Source: Neotamlana sargassicola
GTDB lineage: Bacteria; Bacteroidota; Bacteroidia; Flavobacteriales; Flavobacteriaceae
Direction of reading: 5' to 3'
DNA: 64,000 nucleotides
Assembly (NCBI RefSeq): GCF_020523965.1
Contig: NZ_JAJAPX010000001.1
Span: forward strand, 868,001 to 932,000
This document shows, one piece after another, positions 1 through 9,068 of this stretch. Each line of letters begins with the position of its first letter. Within the stretch, counting starts at the first letter, position 1. Position numbers and translations under genes: made by a program. The notes under the pieces are model-generated. The model did no database searches and was not told the origin of the DNA. It saw nothing but the letters and a program-made list of their open reading frames with translations.

Positions 1-193
1 TAGGTTGCTTTTTTTTATTAAGTTATATATCAAAAAAAAGGAATTTTTAATTTTAATATTGTTTAAGTTACAAAAAAGGTATATTTAATAAACTAAACAA
101 ATAATGTTATCTTTACGCATTAAAATTAATTACAAACCGTTATTCGTAATAATTTTTTATTATTAGCGAATTCAATATATACAAAATCAATTT

Positions 194-1459
194 ATGGCTT
201 GTACAAGCTGCTCAACAAAAGACGGCCAACCTAAAGGCTGCAAAAATAATGGTACTTGCGGTACCGATAGTTGTAACAAACTAACGGTTTTCGACTGGTT
301 ATCGAATATGTCGCTTCCCAATGGGGAAGAACCATTTAATTGGGTTGAGGTTCGTTATAAAAACGGAAGAAAAGAATATTATTTAAATTCCGAAAACCTA
401 ACACTTAGCATAGGCGATATTGTGGCAACACAAGCAAAAGCTGGTCACGATATAGGTATGGTTACCCTTACGGGGGAATTAGTGCGCGTACAAATGAAGC
501 GTAAAAAAATACCAACCGATACTAAAGAAGCCTTAAAAATTTACCGAAAAGCAAGCCAAAAAGATATTGATATTTGGCAAAAAGCCAGAGATCGCGAAGA
601 GCCCATGAAGGTTAAAGCGAGACAATTTGCAATAGATTTAAAGTTGCAAATGAAAATATCGGATATCGAATTTCAAGGCGACGCCAGTAAAGCCACATTT
701 TATTATACCGCCGAAGAGCGCGTCGATTTTAGAGAGCTTATTAAAGTTTTTGCACGAGAGTTTCGTACTAGAATTGAAATGAAGCAAGTAGGTTTTCGCC
801 AAGAAGCAGCCAGACTTGGAGGTATTGGTTCATGTGGGCGCGAGTTATGTTGTTCTACTTGGTTAACCGATTTTCGTTCGGTAAGCACATCGGCAGCGCG
901 TTATCAACAATTATCTTTAAATCCGCAGAAGTTAGCAGGGCAATGTGGTAAGCTAAAATGCTGTTTAAATTATGAGTTAGATACGTATTTAGATGCTTTA
1001 AAAGATTTTCCTAAGGTCGAAACGAAAATTTATACCGAAAAAGGAACGGCTATTTGCCAAAAAACAGATATTTTTAAAGGGCATATGTGGTACGCTTACG
1101 AAGGCGAATGGATGAATTGGCACAAAATTACCACCGAGCAAGCCAACGAAATTATTGCCCTTAATAAGCAAAATAAAAAAATAGCTAGCCTCGAAGAATA
1201 TGCTAGCGATTTGGTTGAAGATACTAAAACTAATTTCGAGAACGTTGTAGGTCAAGATAGTTTAACACGTTTCGATAGTCCAAAACGTACTAGAAAACGT
1301 AAAAACAATAGAAACAAACAAAACAACGGGAATAAAAATAACGCGAATAACAATAGTAGTAACAATCGTAACCGCAATAACAACCGTAATAATAACAAGA
1401 ATAACAACAACAAGCGAAGAAAACCACAAAGACAAAAATCGAATAATGGCTCGAAGTAA
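194..1459 (+). CDS. ricT: RicT-like PSP1-domain protein
   Basis: 421 aa. The PSP1/RicT family (YaaT in Bacillus) acts in RNA-processing and regulatory complexes and carries cysteines that hold an iron-sulfur cluster. Visible: a Cys-rich N-terminus (CTSC, then C16, C22, C27), a central PSP1 region, and paired cysteine motifs GSCGRELCC and GQCGKLKCC near residues 212-260. The last about 55 residues are a low-complexity Asn/Arg/Lys tail, probably disordered and possibly RNA-binding (inference). The ATG gives the conserved Cys-rich start. The 3' end overlaps gldH by 14 nt, so the genes are probably one operon. No RicA or RicF partner gene is visible. The family call is strong; the role in Bacteroidota is inferred. 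Confidence 0.88.
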   Translation: MACTSCSTKDGQPKGCKNNGTCGTDSCNKLTVFDWLSNMSLPNGEEPFNWVEVRYKNGRKEYYLNSENLTLSIGDIVATQAKAGHDIGMVTLTGELVRVQMKRKKIPTDTKEALKIYRKASQKDIDIWQKARDREEPMKVKARQFAIDLKLQMKISDIEFQGDASKATFYYTAEERVDFRELIKVFAREFRTRIEMKQVGFRQEAARLGGIGSCGRELCCSTWLTDFRSVSTSAARYQQLSLNPQKLAGQCGKLKCCLNYELDTYLDALKDFPKVETKIYTEKGTAICQKTDIFKGHMWYAYEGEWMNWHKITTEQANEIIALNKQNKKIASLEEYASDLVEDTKTNFENVVGQDSLTRFDSPKRTRKRKNNRNKQNNGNKNNANNNSSNNRNRNNNRNNNKNNNNKRRKPQRQKSNNGSK

Positions 1460-1943
1460 TGTTATTTTATTGTTGTTAATTGTTGCAATAAGCGCCGTGT
1501 CTTGCGATTCTAATCGGGTGTTCGATTCTTATAAATCGGTACCCAATAAATGGCATAAGGATTCTATTGTTAGTTTTAATATTACGCCGCCCGATTCTAC
1601 GAATGCATATAATTTATTTGTGAATTTACGAAATACCAGTGCCTATAAATTCAATAATTTATTTTTAATTGTAGAAATGCAATTCCCACATGGAAAAACC
1701 ATAAAGGATACTCTGGAGTACCGAATGGCAGACCCAACTGGTAAACTTTTAGGTGTTGGTTATACCGATGTAAAAGAAAATAAATTATGGTACAAAGAAG
1801 GTGTTTTATTTAACGAAGCGGGTAATTATACAGTAAACATACAACACGCCATGCGCGAAAATGGAAAAGTAAATGGTGTTGAAGAACTAACGGGTATAAC
1901 CGATGTTGGTTTTAGAATAGAGCATTCAGCGAATAGTAATTAA
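1446..1943 (+). CDS. gldH: Gliding motility lipoprotein GldH
   Basis: 165 aa. GldH is one of the lipoproteins required for gliding in Flavobacterium johnsoniae, where it is thought to work with the Gld/T9SS machinery at the cell envelope. Visible: a lipoprotein signal peptide with lipobox AISAVSC (Cys20), followed by a soluble domain whose opening (NRVFDSYKSVPN, KWHKDSIVSF) is typical of GldH. Length fits the family. Its ATG lies inside the last codons of ricT, and the PBP1A gene follows after 33 nt, so ricT-gldH-PBP1A is probably one transcript. Confidence 0.93.
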   Translation: MARSNVILLLLIVAISAVSCDSNRVFDSYKSVPNKWHKDSIVSFNITPPDSTNAYNLFVNLRNTSAYKFNNLFLIVEMQFPHGKTIKDTLEYRMADPTGKLLGVGYTDVKENKLWYKEGVLFNEAGNYTVNIQHAMRENGKVNGVEELTGITDVGFRIEHSANSN

Positions 1944-1976
1944 TTGAACTTGTTAAGGTAATTATTAAAATAAATT

Positions 1977-4322
1977 ATGGCTAAAGCAAAAAAACAAGAA
2001 ACTGAATCGCAAGGATTCTCAAAATACATTCGTTGGTTTTGGTGGTTATTTTTAGGCGGTATTTTTTCGGTTATTTTTATTTTTTTATTAGCGTCATGGG
2101 GCGCTTTTGGCGATATGCCAGACCATACGGTTTTAGAAAATCCTAAAACCAAATTGGCTACCGAAATTATTTCTTCCGATGGTAAAACCCTTGGTAAATT
2201 TTATTTTGACGATAACCGCACACCGGTAGGGTTCGATCAATTGCCTCAAAATTTAGTTGATGCTTTAGTAGCTACCGAAGATGCTCGTTTTTTCAAACAT
2301 TCTGGTATCGATGCTCGTGGTACTTTACGAGCTATAGTAAAGTTAGGCGCTGGAGGTGGTGCAAGTACCATTTCTCAGCAGTTAGCCAAACAATTGTTTC
2401 ATGGCGAAGGTTCAAAAAACATAGTAGAGCGTGTATTACAAAAAGCCAAAGAATGGATTATTGCCATACGTTTAGAGCGCCAATACACCAAAGAAGAAAT
2501 TATAGCACAATATTTTAATATTTACGATTTTGGTAATAATGCCGATGGCATTCGCAGTGCATCCAGGATTTATTTTAATAAAGAACCAAATGAGCTCGAT
2601 TTAAAGGAATCGGCGATGTTGGTTGGAATGTTTAAAAATTCATCATTATACAATCCGCGACGAAATCCTGTTGGTGTAAAAAATCGTCGAAATGTGGTTT
2701 TAGCACAAATGAATAAGTACGATTTTATTGCTGAAACACTTAAAGATTCTTTACAAAATACCGAACTAGATTTAGACTATACGCCAGAAACACACAGCCA
2801 AGGAATCGCCACTTATTTCAGAGAATATCTTCGTGATTTTATGAAGCAGTGGATAAAAGACAATCCGAAACCTGATGGTGAAAACTGGAGTTTCAACGAC
2901 GGACTTAAAATTTACACCACCATCGATTCGCGTATGCAAAAACATGCCGAAGATGCCGTAGCACAACACATGCCAAGGCTACAAGCTGAGTTTTTTCATC
3001 AAAATACGCCAGACAGAAACCCAACCGCACCGTTTTTAGATTTAGAGGAAGATGAGATTACCGATCTAATGAATCGTTCAATGCGCCGATCGGAGCGTTG
3101 GAGACACATGAAATACGATTTAAAAAAATCGAATAAAGAGATAGAAGATTCATTTTACAAACCAACGCAAATGGAAGTTTTTGCTTGGGACAATGGTAAA
3201 CCAACCGAGATTGATACCATTATGAAGCCTATTGATTCTATGCGTTATTACAAATCGTTTTTACGTACAGGTATGATGTCTATGGATCCGCATACGGGTC
3301 ATGTAAAAGCTTGGGTTGGTGGTGTAAATTACAGACATTTTCAGTACGACATGGTAAAGCAAGGGAAACGCCAAATAGGTTCAACCTTTAAGCCTTTGGT
3401 GTATACAGCAGCTATCGATCAGTTACACTATTCACCATGCGATGAGTTTCCAGATGTGCCATATTGTATAGAAGCTAATAAATATGGAAATCCAGAAGAA
3501 TGGTGTCCAAAAAACTCGACGCCAGACTATGGTGGAACCCGATCATTAAAAAACGCCTTAGCAAATTCGGTAAATACAATTACCGCGCAGTTAATAGACA
3601 AAGTTGGTCCGCAAACCGTAGCCGATTTAGCTCAAAGACTTGGTATAGAATCCGATATTCCTGCAGTGCCATCAATTGCTTTAGGTACACCAGATATTAG
3701 TGTTTACGAAATGGTTGGTGCCTATTCTACGTTTGCAAACCAAGGTGTTTACACCAAACCAGTTATGGTAACCACAATTGAAGATAAAAACGGGACTATT
3801 TTATACCAATTTAAACCAGAAACACGCGATGTTTTAAGTGAAGAAACAGCGTATGTTACAGTTAAATTAATGCAAGGTGTTACCGAAGGTGGTTCGGGTA
3901 CACGTTTACGAACCGTAGGTTACGATAAGTGGCGTGCAGAATACAGAGAAGTTATTACAGGATATCCGTACCAATTTACAAACCCAATAGCTGGTAAAAC
4001 AGGTACTACGCAAAACCAAAGTGATGGTTGGTTTATGGGTATGGTTCCAAATTTAGTAACGGGTGTTTGGGTTGGTGCCGATGATAGAGCTGCGCATTTT
4101 AAAAGTATTACCTACGGGCAAGGCGCTACAATGGCTTTACCTATTTGGGGTGTTTATATGAAAAATTGTTACGCCGATACCGATTTAAATATCTCAAAAG
4201 AAGATTTTATTGCTCCAAAAGAGTTAACAATTAACATTGATTGCTCCGTTAAAGATGATAACGATAATGCTTCAGATGATACTCCAAATACCGATGAAAC
4301 TTTAGATGATTTGGATTTTTAA
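1977..4322 (+). CDS. Penicillin-binding protein 1A (bifunctional transglycosylase/transpeptidase)
   Basis: 781 aa. It polymerises and cross-links peptidoglycan at the outer face of the inner membrane. Visible: one N-terminal membrane helix (about residues 18-42); a GT51 transglycosylase domain with ATEDARFFKHSGID and GASTISQQLAKQLF; a transpeptidase domain with SxxK at S469 (GSTFKP), an SVN motif (ANSVNTITA) and KTGT near residue 674. The C-terminus is an acidic Asp/Asn tail. Class A PBP length is normal. The stop codon lies in a TTAA tetranucleotide that also supplies the stop of the convergent acetoacetate-CoA ligase gene. No terminator is visible at the junction. Confidence 0.95.
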   Translation: MAKAKKQETESQGFSKYIRWFWWLFLGGIFSVIFIFLLASWGAFGDMPDHTVLENPKTKLATEIISSDGKTLGKFYFDDNRTPVGFDQLPQNLVDALVATEDARFFKHSGIDARGTLRAIVKLGAGGGASTISQQLAKQLFHGEGSKNIVERVLQKAKEWIIAIRLERQYTKEEIIAQYFNIYDFGNNADGIRSASRIYFNKEPNELDLKESAMLVGMFKNSSLYNPRRNPVGVKNRRNVVLAQMNKYDFIAETLKDSLQNTELDLDYTPETHSQGIATYFREYLRDFMKQWIKDNPKPDGENWSFNDGLKIYTTIDSRMQKHAEDAVAQHMPRLQAEFFHQNTPDRNPTAPFLDLEEDEITDLMNRSMRRSERWRHMKYDLKKSNKEIEDSFYKPTQMEVFAWDNGKPTEIDTIMKPIDSMRYYKSFLRTGMMSMDPHTGHVKAWVGGVNYRHFQYDMVKQGKRQIGSTFKPLVYTAAIDQLHYSPCDEFPDVPYCIEANKYGNPEEWCPKNSTPDYGGTRSLKNALANSVNTITAQLIDKVGPQTVADLAQRLGIESDIPAVPSIALGTPDISVYEMVGAYSTFANQGVYTKPVMVTTIEDKNGTILYQFKPETRDVLSEETAYVTVKLMQGVTEGGSGTRLRTVGYDKWRAEYREVITGYPYQFTNPIAGKTGTTQNQSDGWFMGMVPNLVTGVWVGADDRAAHFKSITYGQGATMALPIWGVYMKNCYADTDLNISKEDFIAPKELTINIDCSVKDDNDNASDDTPNTDETLDDLDF

Positions 4323-6280
4323 CTAATACTTTTAGCAAAATCAATAAAAAACGCCACCGATTCGGGGTTTTTCATAGCGTCAATATTTATGCTTTTTTCT
4401 AAAGGCATTTTAAGTAAAATCTTTTTTACCGGTGCTTCCATTTTTTTTCCGCTAATGGTATACGGTATATCAGGAACTTCAATAATCGCATCGGGCACGT
4501 GGCGAGGTGAATATTCGGTTTTAAGTTCGTGATTTATTTGCGCTTTTAAATCGTTATTTAAAACTTGGTTGGGTTTCATTTTTACAAAAAGTGGCATGTA
4601 ATGGTTACCACCTTCAAGTTCTAAATTAACAATTAAAGCATCTTCAATTTCGGTTATGTTGTTAATGGCTCTATAAATTTCGGCAGTACCAATTCTAATA
4701 CCGTGTCGGTTTAAAGTAGCATCAGAGCGTCCGTAAATTACCAATCCGTGTGTTTCAGAATTAATTTTTATAAAATCGCCGTGGCGCCATTTGCCTGGGT
4801 AATCTTCAAAATAACTGGATTTATAACGTTTGTTTTCGGCATCATTCCAAAAATAAATAGGCATTGAGGGCATAGGTTTATCAATTACCATTTCGCCTAA
4901 TTCATCTTCAACTGTTTCGGCTACATCATTATAAGCAAAAAGCGATACGCCTAAAGCTCTACATTGAATTTCACCGGAATACACAGGGTAGTCTAAACAG
5001 CCTCCAACAAAAGCAGTACAAACATCGGTGCCACCAGCCATAGAGCATAACCAAACATCATCTATAATGTGTTTGTAAACATACTCGAAAGCATCTGGAG
5101 GCAGTGGTGCGCCCGTAGAACTAATAGATCGAATGGACGCCAAATTATGAGTTGTTTTTGGCGATATATTACGCTTCATACTCGCTACTAAAAACGGTGC
5201 GCTAGTGCCAAAATGTGTGATTTTTATCTTTTCGGAAAAATCCCAAAGCGCATTAAAGTTTGGAAAAGTAGGAGAACCATCGAACAATACCATGGTGGCT
5301 CCCATGAGTAATGAAGCTTGCAAGAAATTCCACATCATCCAACCGGTTGTAGAAAACCAAAAGTAGTTTTCCTTAGGTTTCACATCGTTGTGAAAAGCCA
5401 TGTATTTTAAATGTTCTAATAAAATACCACCAGTGCTATGCACAATTGGTTTTGGTAAGCCTGTTGTACCAGAGGAGTACAGAATCCAAATAGGATCGTT
5501 AAATTCAACTGGCGTGAATTCTAAAGTTTCGGTAGTGTTGTTCCAAAGGGTTTCAATACTTGTATAATGTTCTGGAAATGTGTTAGCTTCCTTTATGTAA
5601 TTATGAATAATAACGTTCTCAAGCGATGGTAATGCTTTAACAATACCATTTACAACATCGGTTTTATCGAATGGTTTTCCGTTGTAATAATAGCCGTTTA
5701 CAGCAATTATTACTTTCGGATTTATTTGCAAAAAGCGGTCTATTACACTATCAACGCCAAAATCGGGTGAAGTGCTCGACCAAATTGCGCCTAAACTATT
5801 TGCTGCCAAAAAACAAATGGTGGCTTCGGGTATGTTGGGTAAAAACGCCACCACACGATCGCCTTTTTGTATACCAATACTTTTAAAATATTGTGCCATA
5901 GCGGCAACTTTAAGCTTTAATGCTTTCCAAGTTATATTTTTAATGGTCCCGGATTCGTGACCAAAAATAATGGCTGTTTTATTGGCTTGGTAATTTTTAA
6001 AAATATGTTCGGCATAGTTTAGTTTAGCGCCTTCAAACCATTTTACACCAGGCATGTTGTAATTTGATAGTACGTTTTTGTATGGTGAATGGAAGCTAAC
6101 ATCGAAATATTGGGTAATGCTTTTCCAAAAATCTTCTATATGTGTAATGGACCAAGTCCATAAGTCTTCATATGAATTAAACTGCAGATTGTAATGCGTT
6201 GATAACCAGTTTTTATATTGATTTAAATGGCTTTGTTGCGTAACGCTTCTTGGTGGTGTATAAAGTGGTGCAACTGGCAT
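4319..6280 (-). CDS. Acetoacetate--CoA ligase
   Basis: 653 aa. Activates acetoacetate to acetoacetyl-CoA with ATP, for ketone-body or PHB-type and leucine-derived carbon use, in the cytosol. Visible: an ANL-superfamily adenylation motif (YSSGTTGLPKPIVHS), a long acetoacetyl-CoA-synthetase-type N-terminal cap (RSVTQQSHLNQYKNWL, YEDLWTWS), and the C-terminal catalytic lysine region ISGKKMEAPVKK. Length matches this family, which is somewhat longer than many acyl-CoA synthetases. Transcribed alone from a 354-nt upstream gap carrying three CAAATCTAC repeats. Acetyl-CoA synthetase is the main alternative; the C-terminal GKKMEAPVKK favours acetoacetate. Confidence 0.9.
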   Translation of the reverse strand: MPVAPLYTPPRSVTQQSHLNQYKNWLSTHYNLQFNSYEDLWTWSITHIEDFWKSITQYFDVSFHSPYKNVLSNYNMPGVKWFEGAKLNYAEHIFKNYQANKTAIIFGHESGTIKNITWKALKLKVAAMAQYFKSIGIQKGDRVVAFLPNIPEATICFLAANSLGAIWSSTSPDFGVDSVIDRFLQINPKVIIAVNGYYYNGKPFDKTDVVNGIVKALPSLENVIIHNYIKEANTFPEHYTSIETLWNNTTETLEFTPVEFNDPIWILYSSGTTGLPKPIVHSTGGILLEHLKYMAFHNDVKPKENYFWFSTTGWMMWNFLQASLLMGATMVLFDGSPTFPNFNALWDFSEKIKITHFGTSAPFLVASMKRNISPKTTHNLASIRSISSTGAPLPPDAFEYVYKHIIDDVWLCSMAGGTDVCTAFVGGCLDYPVYSGEIQCRALGVSLFAYNDVAETVEDELGEMVIDKPMPSMPIYFWNDAENKRYKSSYFEDYPGKWRHGDFIKINSETHGLVIYGRSDATLNRHGIRIGTAEIYRAINNITEIEDALIVNLELEGGNHYMPLFVKMKPNQVLNNDLKAQINHELKTEYSPRHVPDAIIEVPDIPYTISGKKMEAPVKKILLKMPLEKSINIDAMKNPESVAFFIDFAKSIS

Positions 6281-6634
6281 AGTTTGTATGTTTTTAGTTT
6301 AGCTGATTTCGGTGAAAAACACTTTAAATGTTAAAAAAAAATGTATTTCAACGAAAAAATATGTTTTTTAGCGATAGTTTTTAAAAACTCTGTTATATTC
6401 GTAACACCCAAAATAACCAAAATATTAATAATAGATTTACCCAAATCTACTAAAAAATTAACCAAACATGTAGACCCAAATCTACCTGAACTTAACCAAA
6501 AACTTTAACCTATGAACTTTGCCTCAAATCTACCTGAACAACCTACTTTAATTGAAAGCAAATTCAAGGAAACTGTTAGAAAAAATATACAGTTTTTGAA
6601 AAGTTTGCTTTATCTAACCAAAAAGATTTTCATG
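6281..6634. other. Intergenic region upstream of acetoacetate-CoA ligase with repeated CAAATCTAC
   Basis: This 354-nt gap has no supported gene. The sequence CAAATCTA occurs at 6442-6449, 6477-6484 and 6525-6532. Two copies are part of an exact 15-nt direct repeat, CAAATCTACCTGAAC, at 6477-6491 and 6525-6539. The first copy also forms the inverted repeat TAGATTT-ACCC-AAATCTA (6432-6449). On the minus strand each copy reads TAGATTTG, which fits the Bacteroidota -7 consensus TAnnTTTG, so these could be tandem promoters or operators for the ligase gene. That reading is inference. Confidence 0.5.
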
Positions 6635-6658
6635 CTATAACCCTTTGGGTATAGCATG
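6631..6658 (-). terminator. Hairpin overlapping the stop of the ABC ATPase gene
   Basis: CATGCTATA-ACCC TTT GGGT-ATAGCATG forms a stem with one bulged base. It spans the last codons and stop codon of the minus-strand ABC gene and is followed on that strand by AAAATCTTTTT. This is consistent with an intrinsic terminator embedded in the 3' end of the coding sequence. Confidence 0.6.
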
Positions 6659-8314
6659 AATTAGCTTTTGGGTGTATGCCTTTTTAGGATTGCTATAAAT
6701 AGCATCGGCATCATCTAATTCTTCAATTTCACCTTTATTCATTACCAATAATTGGTCGCTCATATATTTTACAACCGCTAAATCGTGCGAAATAAATATA
6801 TATGTAAAACCAAAGGTTTCTTTTAATTCGTTTAACAAGTTTAAAACTTGAGCTTGTACCGAAATATCGAGTGCAGAAACCGACTCGTCGCAAACTATTA
6901 ATTTAGGTTGTAATGCAATGGTACGTGCAATACCAATACGCTGACGTTGGCCTCCTGAAAATTCGTGCGGATATCGGTTAAAATAAGTTTCATTTAAACC
7001 CACTCGGTTTAAAATATCGATAGTTTTCTCTTTACGCTCGTTATCTGTTTTATAAAGTTTATGCACTTTCATGGGTTCCATAATAGCCTCGCCAACGGGC
7101 ATGCGCGGATTTAAAGAAGAATATGGATCTTGAAATATAATTTGAATCTCTTTTCTTAAGCGTTTTAAATCGCTATTTTTTAGTTTGGTAATATCGTTGC
7201 CTTTATATAAAATACTTCCTGCTGTAGCCTTGTCTAGTTGTAAAATGGCATTACCTAAGGTGCTTTTACCACAACCTGATTCGCCAACTAAACCTAAGGT
7301 TTCGCCTTCGTAAAGTTTAAAACTTACATTGTTAACGGCCTTAAAACTATCTGGTTTTGTAAACCAACCACCTTTATTTAAATATTCTTTTTCAACATTT
7401 ATGACTTCTAAAAGAGGTGGTTTGCTATATATTTTCTTATGGTTTTTGGCACGTTGTTCGGTTGTAATGATTTCGGTTTTTGGTGTGCCATCTAAAAAAT
7501 CTTGAATGGTTGGTAAAACTTTTAATCGGGTATCTAGCGATGGTCTGGAATTTATTAAAGCTTTGGTGTAAAGGTGTTGCGGTTCTCTAAAAATAGTTTT
7601 TGCATCGCCTTGCTCTACAATATCTCCTTTGTACATTACTAAAATACGGTTGGAAATTTCGGAGATTAGCGATAAATCGTGAGTAATAAAAATAATACTC
7701 ATTTTAGTATCGCTTTGTAACGATTTTAAAAGCTTAACTATGTCTTTTTGTACGGTTACATCGAGCGCTGTTGTTGGCTCGTCTGCAATTAAAATATCGG
7801 GTTTACAGGCAATGGCCATTGCAATCATAACGCGTTGCTTTTGTCCGCCAGAAATTTCATGAGGGTAGGCTTTAAATACACGTTCTGGATTGGGTAATTT
7901 TACTTTTTCAAAAAGTGAAATAACTTCTGGTTTAGCTTCTTTTTTTTCGTAAAAGGTATGTTGTGTTAGTATTTCTAAAACTTGTTCGCCACAGGTTAAG
8001 GATGGATTTAATGAACTCATGGGTTCCTGAAAAATCATGGCAATTTTATTACCGCGAATGTCTTGAAATGCTTTTGATGGTAACGTGGTTAGCTCTTTTT
8101 TATTATAAGAAATGGAGCCTGATGTTATTTTTGAAATTTTTTTAGGAAGCAACCCTAAAATTGCTAACGAAGACACCGATTTTCCAGAACCCGACTCTCC
8201 AACGATTCCTAAAATTTCGTTTTCGAAAACTTGATAAGAAATACCATGAATAACTTCGTTATTACCAAAAGAAATTTTAAGGTTATTTATTGATAAAATA
8301 GGTTCTTTGTTCAT
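6635..8314 (-). CDS. ABC transporter ATP-binding protein with two fused NBDs (peptide/nickel type)
   Basis: 559 aa. Energises import of peptides or related solutes; this is the fused DppD-DppF layout, as in YejF or GsiA. Visible: NBD1 with Walker A GESGSGKS, signature SGGQKQR and Walker B ILIADEPTTALD; a linker at about residues 255-310 typical of the oligopeptide C-terminal region; NBD2 with GESGCGKST, SGGQRQR and LIVCDESVSALD. No permease or binding-protein gene is adjacent, so it serves a transporter encoded elsewhere. A hairpin covers its stop codon. Confidence 0.92.
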   Translation of the reverse strand: MNKEPILSINNLKISFGNNEVIHGISYQVFENEILGIVGESGSGKSVSSLAILGLLPKKISKITSGSISYNKKELTTLPSKAFQDIRGNKIAMIFQEPMSSLNPSLTCGEQVLEILTQHTFYEKKEAKPEVISLFEKVKLPNPERVFKAYPHEISGGQKQRVMIAMAIACKPDILIADEPTTALDVTVQKDIVKLLKSLQSDTKMSIIFITHDLSLISEISNRILVMYKGDIVEQGDAKTIFREPQHLYTKALINSRPSLDTRLKVLPTIQDFLDGTPKTEIITTEQRAKNHKKIYSKPPLLEVINVEKEYLNKGGWFTKPDSFKAVNNVSFKLYEGETLGLVGESGCGKSTLGNAILQLDKATAGSILYKGNDITKLKNSDLKRLRKEIQIIFQDPYSSLNPRMPVGEAIMEPMKVHKLYKTDNERKEKTIDILNRVGLNETYFNRYPHEFSGGQRQRIGIARTIALQPKLIVCDESVSALDISVQAQVLNLLNELKETFGFTYIFISHDLAVVKYMSDQLLVMNKGEIEELDDADAIYSNPKKAYTQKLIHAIPKGL

Positions 8315-8329
8315 TTGTAGTATTCAATT

Positions 8330-9043
8330 TTATACATGCAAAATTTCGTCTTCATTTAAAATGTCGTCACCACGCAGGCGTAGCAAAATTTGTGCTACGG
8401 CAATAGTATCTTTTTCGCAATAAATTATAATTCGGTCTATGTCGTTTTCTTCGTAGAATACACGAGCAACTTCGCTACCGTCAATATCGTCTTTTGGCGA
8501 CGGAATTCCTAACACATTAGTTAGTAATTTTAACGAGGTATAGGTTTTATAATCGCCAAATTTCCAGAGTTCTAGGGTGTCTAAATGTGGTACTTCCCAC
8601 GGTTTTTTACCAAAAAGATTGAGTTTGTATGGTAATTCGATGTTGTTTATTATCATGCGACGTGCAATGTATGGAAAGTCGAATTCCTTACCGTTATGTG
8701 CACAAAGTAAATGATGACCTTGACTAAAATGTGATATTAAAAGATTTTTAAAATCTCGTAATAGTTGGGCTTCTTCACCAAAAAAGGAGGTAACTCTAAA
8801 CTTTCGTAAATCGCCTTGAAAGTTAAAATAACCTACCGAGATACACACTATTTTACCAAATTCGGCCCAAATACCGGCGCGTTCGTAAAATTCTTCGGGC
8901 GTAAAATCGTCTTTTCGTTGGTATTTCGATTTGTGTTCCCAAAGGGTTTGTTTGGTTTCATCTAAATCTGAAAAATGCGCAGTTTCTGGTACTGTTTCGA
9001 TGTCTAAAAATAGTATGTTTTCTAGATTTAACTTTTGTATCAT
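8330..9043 (-). CDS. Predicted 3'-5' exonuclease (PolB-like, DEDD superfamily)
   Basis: 237 aa. This family (DNA_pol_B_exo2) is an RNase H-fold nuclease resembling the proofreading domain of family B DNA polymerases, with no polymerase part. Visible acidic motifs: ExoI FLDIETVPE near residue 13; ExoII AHNGKEFDFPYI near 115; ExoIII YCEKDTIAVAQ near 208. Length is usual for stand-alone members. It ends 15 nt before the ABC ATPase start and may be cotranscribed with it. A copy of the 13-base motif CGCTTTCGCGGAA ends 8 nt before its ATG. Substrate unknown. Confidence 0.87.
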   Translation of the reverse strand: MIQKLNLENILFLDIETVPETAHFSDLDETKQTLWEHKSKYQRKDDFTPEEFYERAGIWAEFGKIVCISVGYFNFQGDLRKFRVTSFFGEEAQLLRDFKNLLISHFSQGHHLLCAHNGKEFDFPYIARRMIINNIELPYKLNLFGKKPWEVPHLDTLELWKFGDYKTYTSLKLLTNVLGIPSPKDDIDGSEVARVFYEENDIDRIIIYCEKDTIAVAQILLRLRGDDILNEDEILHV

Positions 9044-9050
9044 GCCAGTC

Positions 9051-9063
9051 TTCCGCGAAAGCG
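9051..9063 (-). repeat. Interspersed 13-mer CGCTTTCGCGGAA, copy 1
   Basis: Exact copy on the minus strand, in the 25-nt gap between the exonuclease and serine hydrolase genes. Other copies are at 14438-14450, 22985-22997, 33688-33700 (one mismatch) and 60495-60507. Confidence 0.75.
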
Positions 9064-9068
9064 CTATT

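Noticed and set aside
6432-6539. CAAATCTAC repeats as a CRISPR array
   Set aside because: Repeats are about 10-15 nt at irregular spacing, and no cas gene is in the window.
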